Positions 63,475 through 64,000 of a stretch of 64,000 nucleotides of DNA are shown here, in pieces. How positions within the stretch are numbered: position 1 is the stretch's first letter; the number at the start of each line of letters is the position of its first letter. The notes below the pieces were generated by a model, which had not been told where the DNA came from, made no database searches, and saw only the letters and a program-made list of their open reading frames with translations. The DNA is taken from the NCBI RefSeq assembly GCF_019024325.1, contig NZ_JAFNJS010000004.1, positions 310,001 to 374,000 on the forward strand, given 5' to 3'. The position numbers and the translations under genes are program-made. The stretch comes from Falsiroseomonas tokyonensis. Its GTDB lineage: Bacteria; Pseudomonadota; Alphaproteobacteria; Acetobacterales; Acetobacteraceae.

Positions 63475-64000
63475 TGGGCCTGCTCGGGGCCTATGGGCTG
63501 GGCGGGGCGCTTGCGCTCGCGGCTTCCGGCGTGGTGATCGGCGCGATCGGCGGGCTGCTCGGCATCGGCGGCGGCGTGGTGGCGGTGCCGGTGCTGCTGG
63601 CGGTGCTGGAAGGCGGCACGCTGCCGCCCGATCGGCTGCTGCCGGTCTGCATCGGCACCGCGCATCTGGTGGTGGCGCTCTCCGCCATTCCGGCCGCCTG
63701 GGGTCATGCGCGCGGCGGCACGCTGGACCGCACGCTGCTGCGCCGATGGACGCCGGCGGTGCTGCTGGGTGGCCTGGCCGGTCTGGTGCTGGCGGGCTTC
63801 CTGCCGCCGGCGCTGTCCGTCGCGCTGTTCGGACTGCTGGTCGGGCTGCTGGCGCTGCGCATGGGGCTGGGCAGTGGCTTCATGCTGGCGGAGGCGCCGC
63901 CTGCGCCGCCGCTCGGCCTGCTGCCGCCGCTGCTGGTGGGGCTGCTTTCGGCGGCGCTGGGCCTCGGCGCGGGCACGCTCAGCGGGCCGGTGCTGGGCAT
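63471..64000 (+). CDS. TauE/SafE-family permease (partial, C-terminus off window)
   Basis: The first 176 residues are visible. The N-terminal motif GVVIGAIGGLLGIGGGVVAVP is the TauE/SafE signature, followed by several membrane helices. Family members carry sulfite, sulfoacetate or other anions. The start ATG overlaps the P-type ATPase stop (ATGATG), so the two membrane proteins are co-translated; joint use for metal or sulfur balance is inference. Confidence 0.88.
   Translation, partial: MMGLLGAYGLGGALALAASGVVIGAIGGLLGIGGGVVAVPVLLAVLEGGTLPPDRLLPVCIGTAHLVVALSAIPAAWGHARGGTLDRTLLRRWTPAVLLGGLAGLVLAGFLPPALSVALFGLLVGLLALRMGLGSGFMLAEAPPAPPLGLLPPLLVGLLSAALGLGAGTLSGPVLG

Overview
The window is GC-rich bacterial chromosome (roughly 70% G+C, strongly G/C-ending codons), tightly packed with short metabolic operons. 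Gene content (two hydantoinase/oxoprolinase pairs, dipeptide-type ABC transporter, soluble chemoreceptors, ohr/ohrR, a PQQ-type sugar dehydrogenase, FnrL-type and Zur-type sites) fits an aerobic alphaproteobacterium, most likely Acetobacteraceae (Roseomonas-like). This assignment is inference from style and content, not from a marker gene. No phage, plasmid, IS element, CRISPR array or rRNA was seen.

Layout. 1-2.0 kb: a partial multi-PAS sensor whose N-terminus is a ParD-type ribbon-helix-helix domain. 2.1-3.2 kb: an amidohydrolase. 3.2-14.8 kb (minus strand): one long operon encoding a peptide-type ABC importer (binding protein, two permeases, two ATPases), HyuB and HyuA, a flavin monooxygenase and a class II aldolase. 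14.9-19.8 kb (plus strand): the divergent operon M28-like hydrolase, M20 peptidase, second HyuB; the second HyuA converges on it (19.8-21.9 kb). A 22-bp inverted repeat sits between the two operons. The whole block looks like uptake and hydrolysis of an amide, lactam or hydantoin-like compound; the substrate is unknown.

22.0-31.1 kb: mixed accessory region with an exported 20-residue-repeat protein, a WD40-cytochrome c fusion, a creatininase-family enzyme, a decayed stretch at 24.5-25.3 kb, a serralysin-type RTX protease, tRNA-Gln(TTG) followed by a TetR remnant, a cupin/RidA pair divergent from a LysR regulator, and an AztD-like zinc chaperone behind a Zur-like box. 31.2-39.4 kb: a cobalamin riboswitch and metE, an MFS transporter, Rrf2 regulator/cysteine synthase, a lipase-like protein, and a carboxymuconolactone decarboxylase-like/maleate isomerase-like pair ending in a clear terminator. 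39.5-42 kb: a B12-dependent ribonucleotide reductase with two NrdR boxes.

42.1-54.4 kb: IclR regulator and HpcH/HpaI aldolase, two chemoreceptors (one soluble, globin-like and PilZ-tailed), an Ldh-family dehydrogenase, an MmcQ/YjbR protein behind a duplicated hairpin, a sorbosone-dehydrogenase-like lipoprotein, ohr/ohrR, and a phospholipase D-like protein. 54.4-64 kb: hemN behind an FNR-type box, a TerB-like protein, a thiolase-like/DUF35 pair, an SDR enzyme, a polysaccharide deacetylase, a second peptide-binding protein, a P-type ATPase fused to a hemerythrin-like domain, and a TauE/SafE permease cut by the window edge.

B12 (riboswitch on metE, B12-dependent reductase), metal/redox (Zur box, AztD, P-type ATPase, OhrR, FNR box) and amide catabolism are the recurring themes. 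Most of the window is ordinary metabolism. The observations that most deserve follow-up are the RHH-PAS fusion, the M28-like protein lacking its catalytic glutamates, the thiolase-like protein lacking its cysteine beside a DUF35 protein, the globin sensor lacking its heme histidine, and the P-ATPase-hemerythrin fusion.
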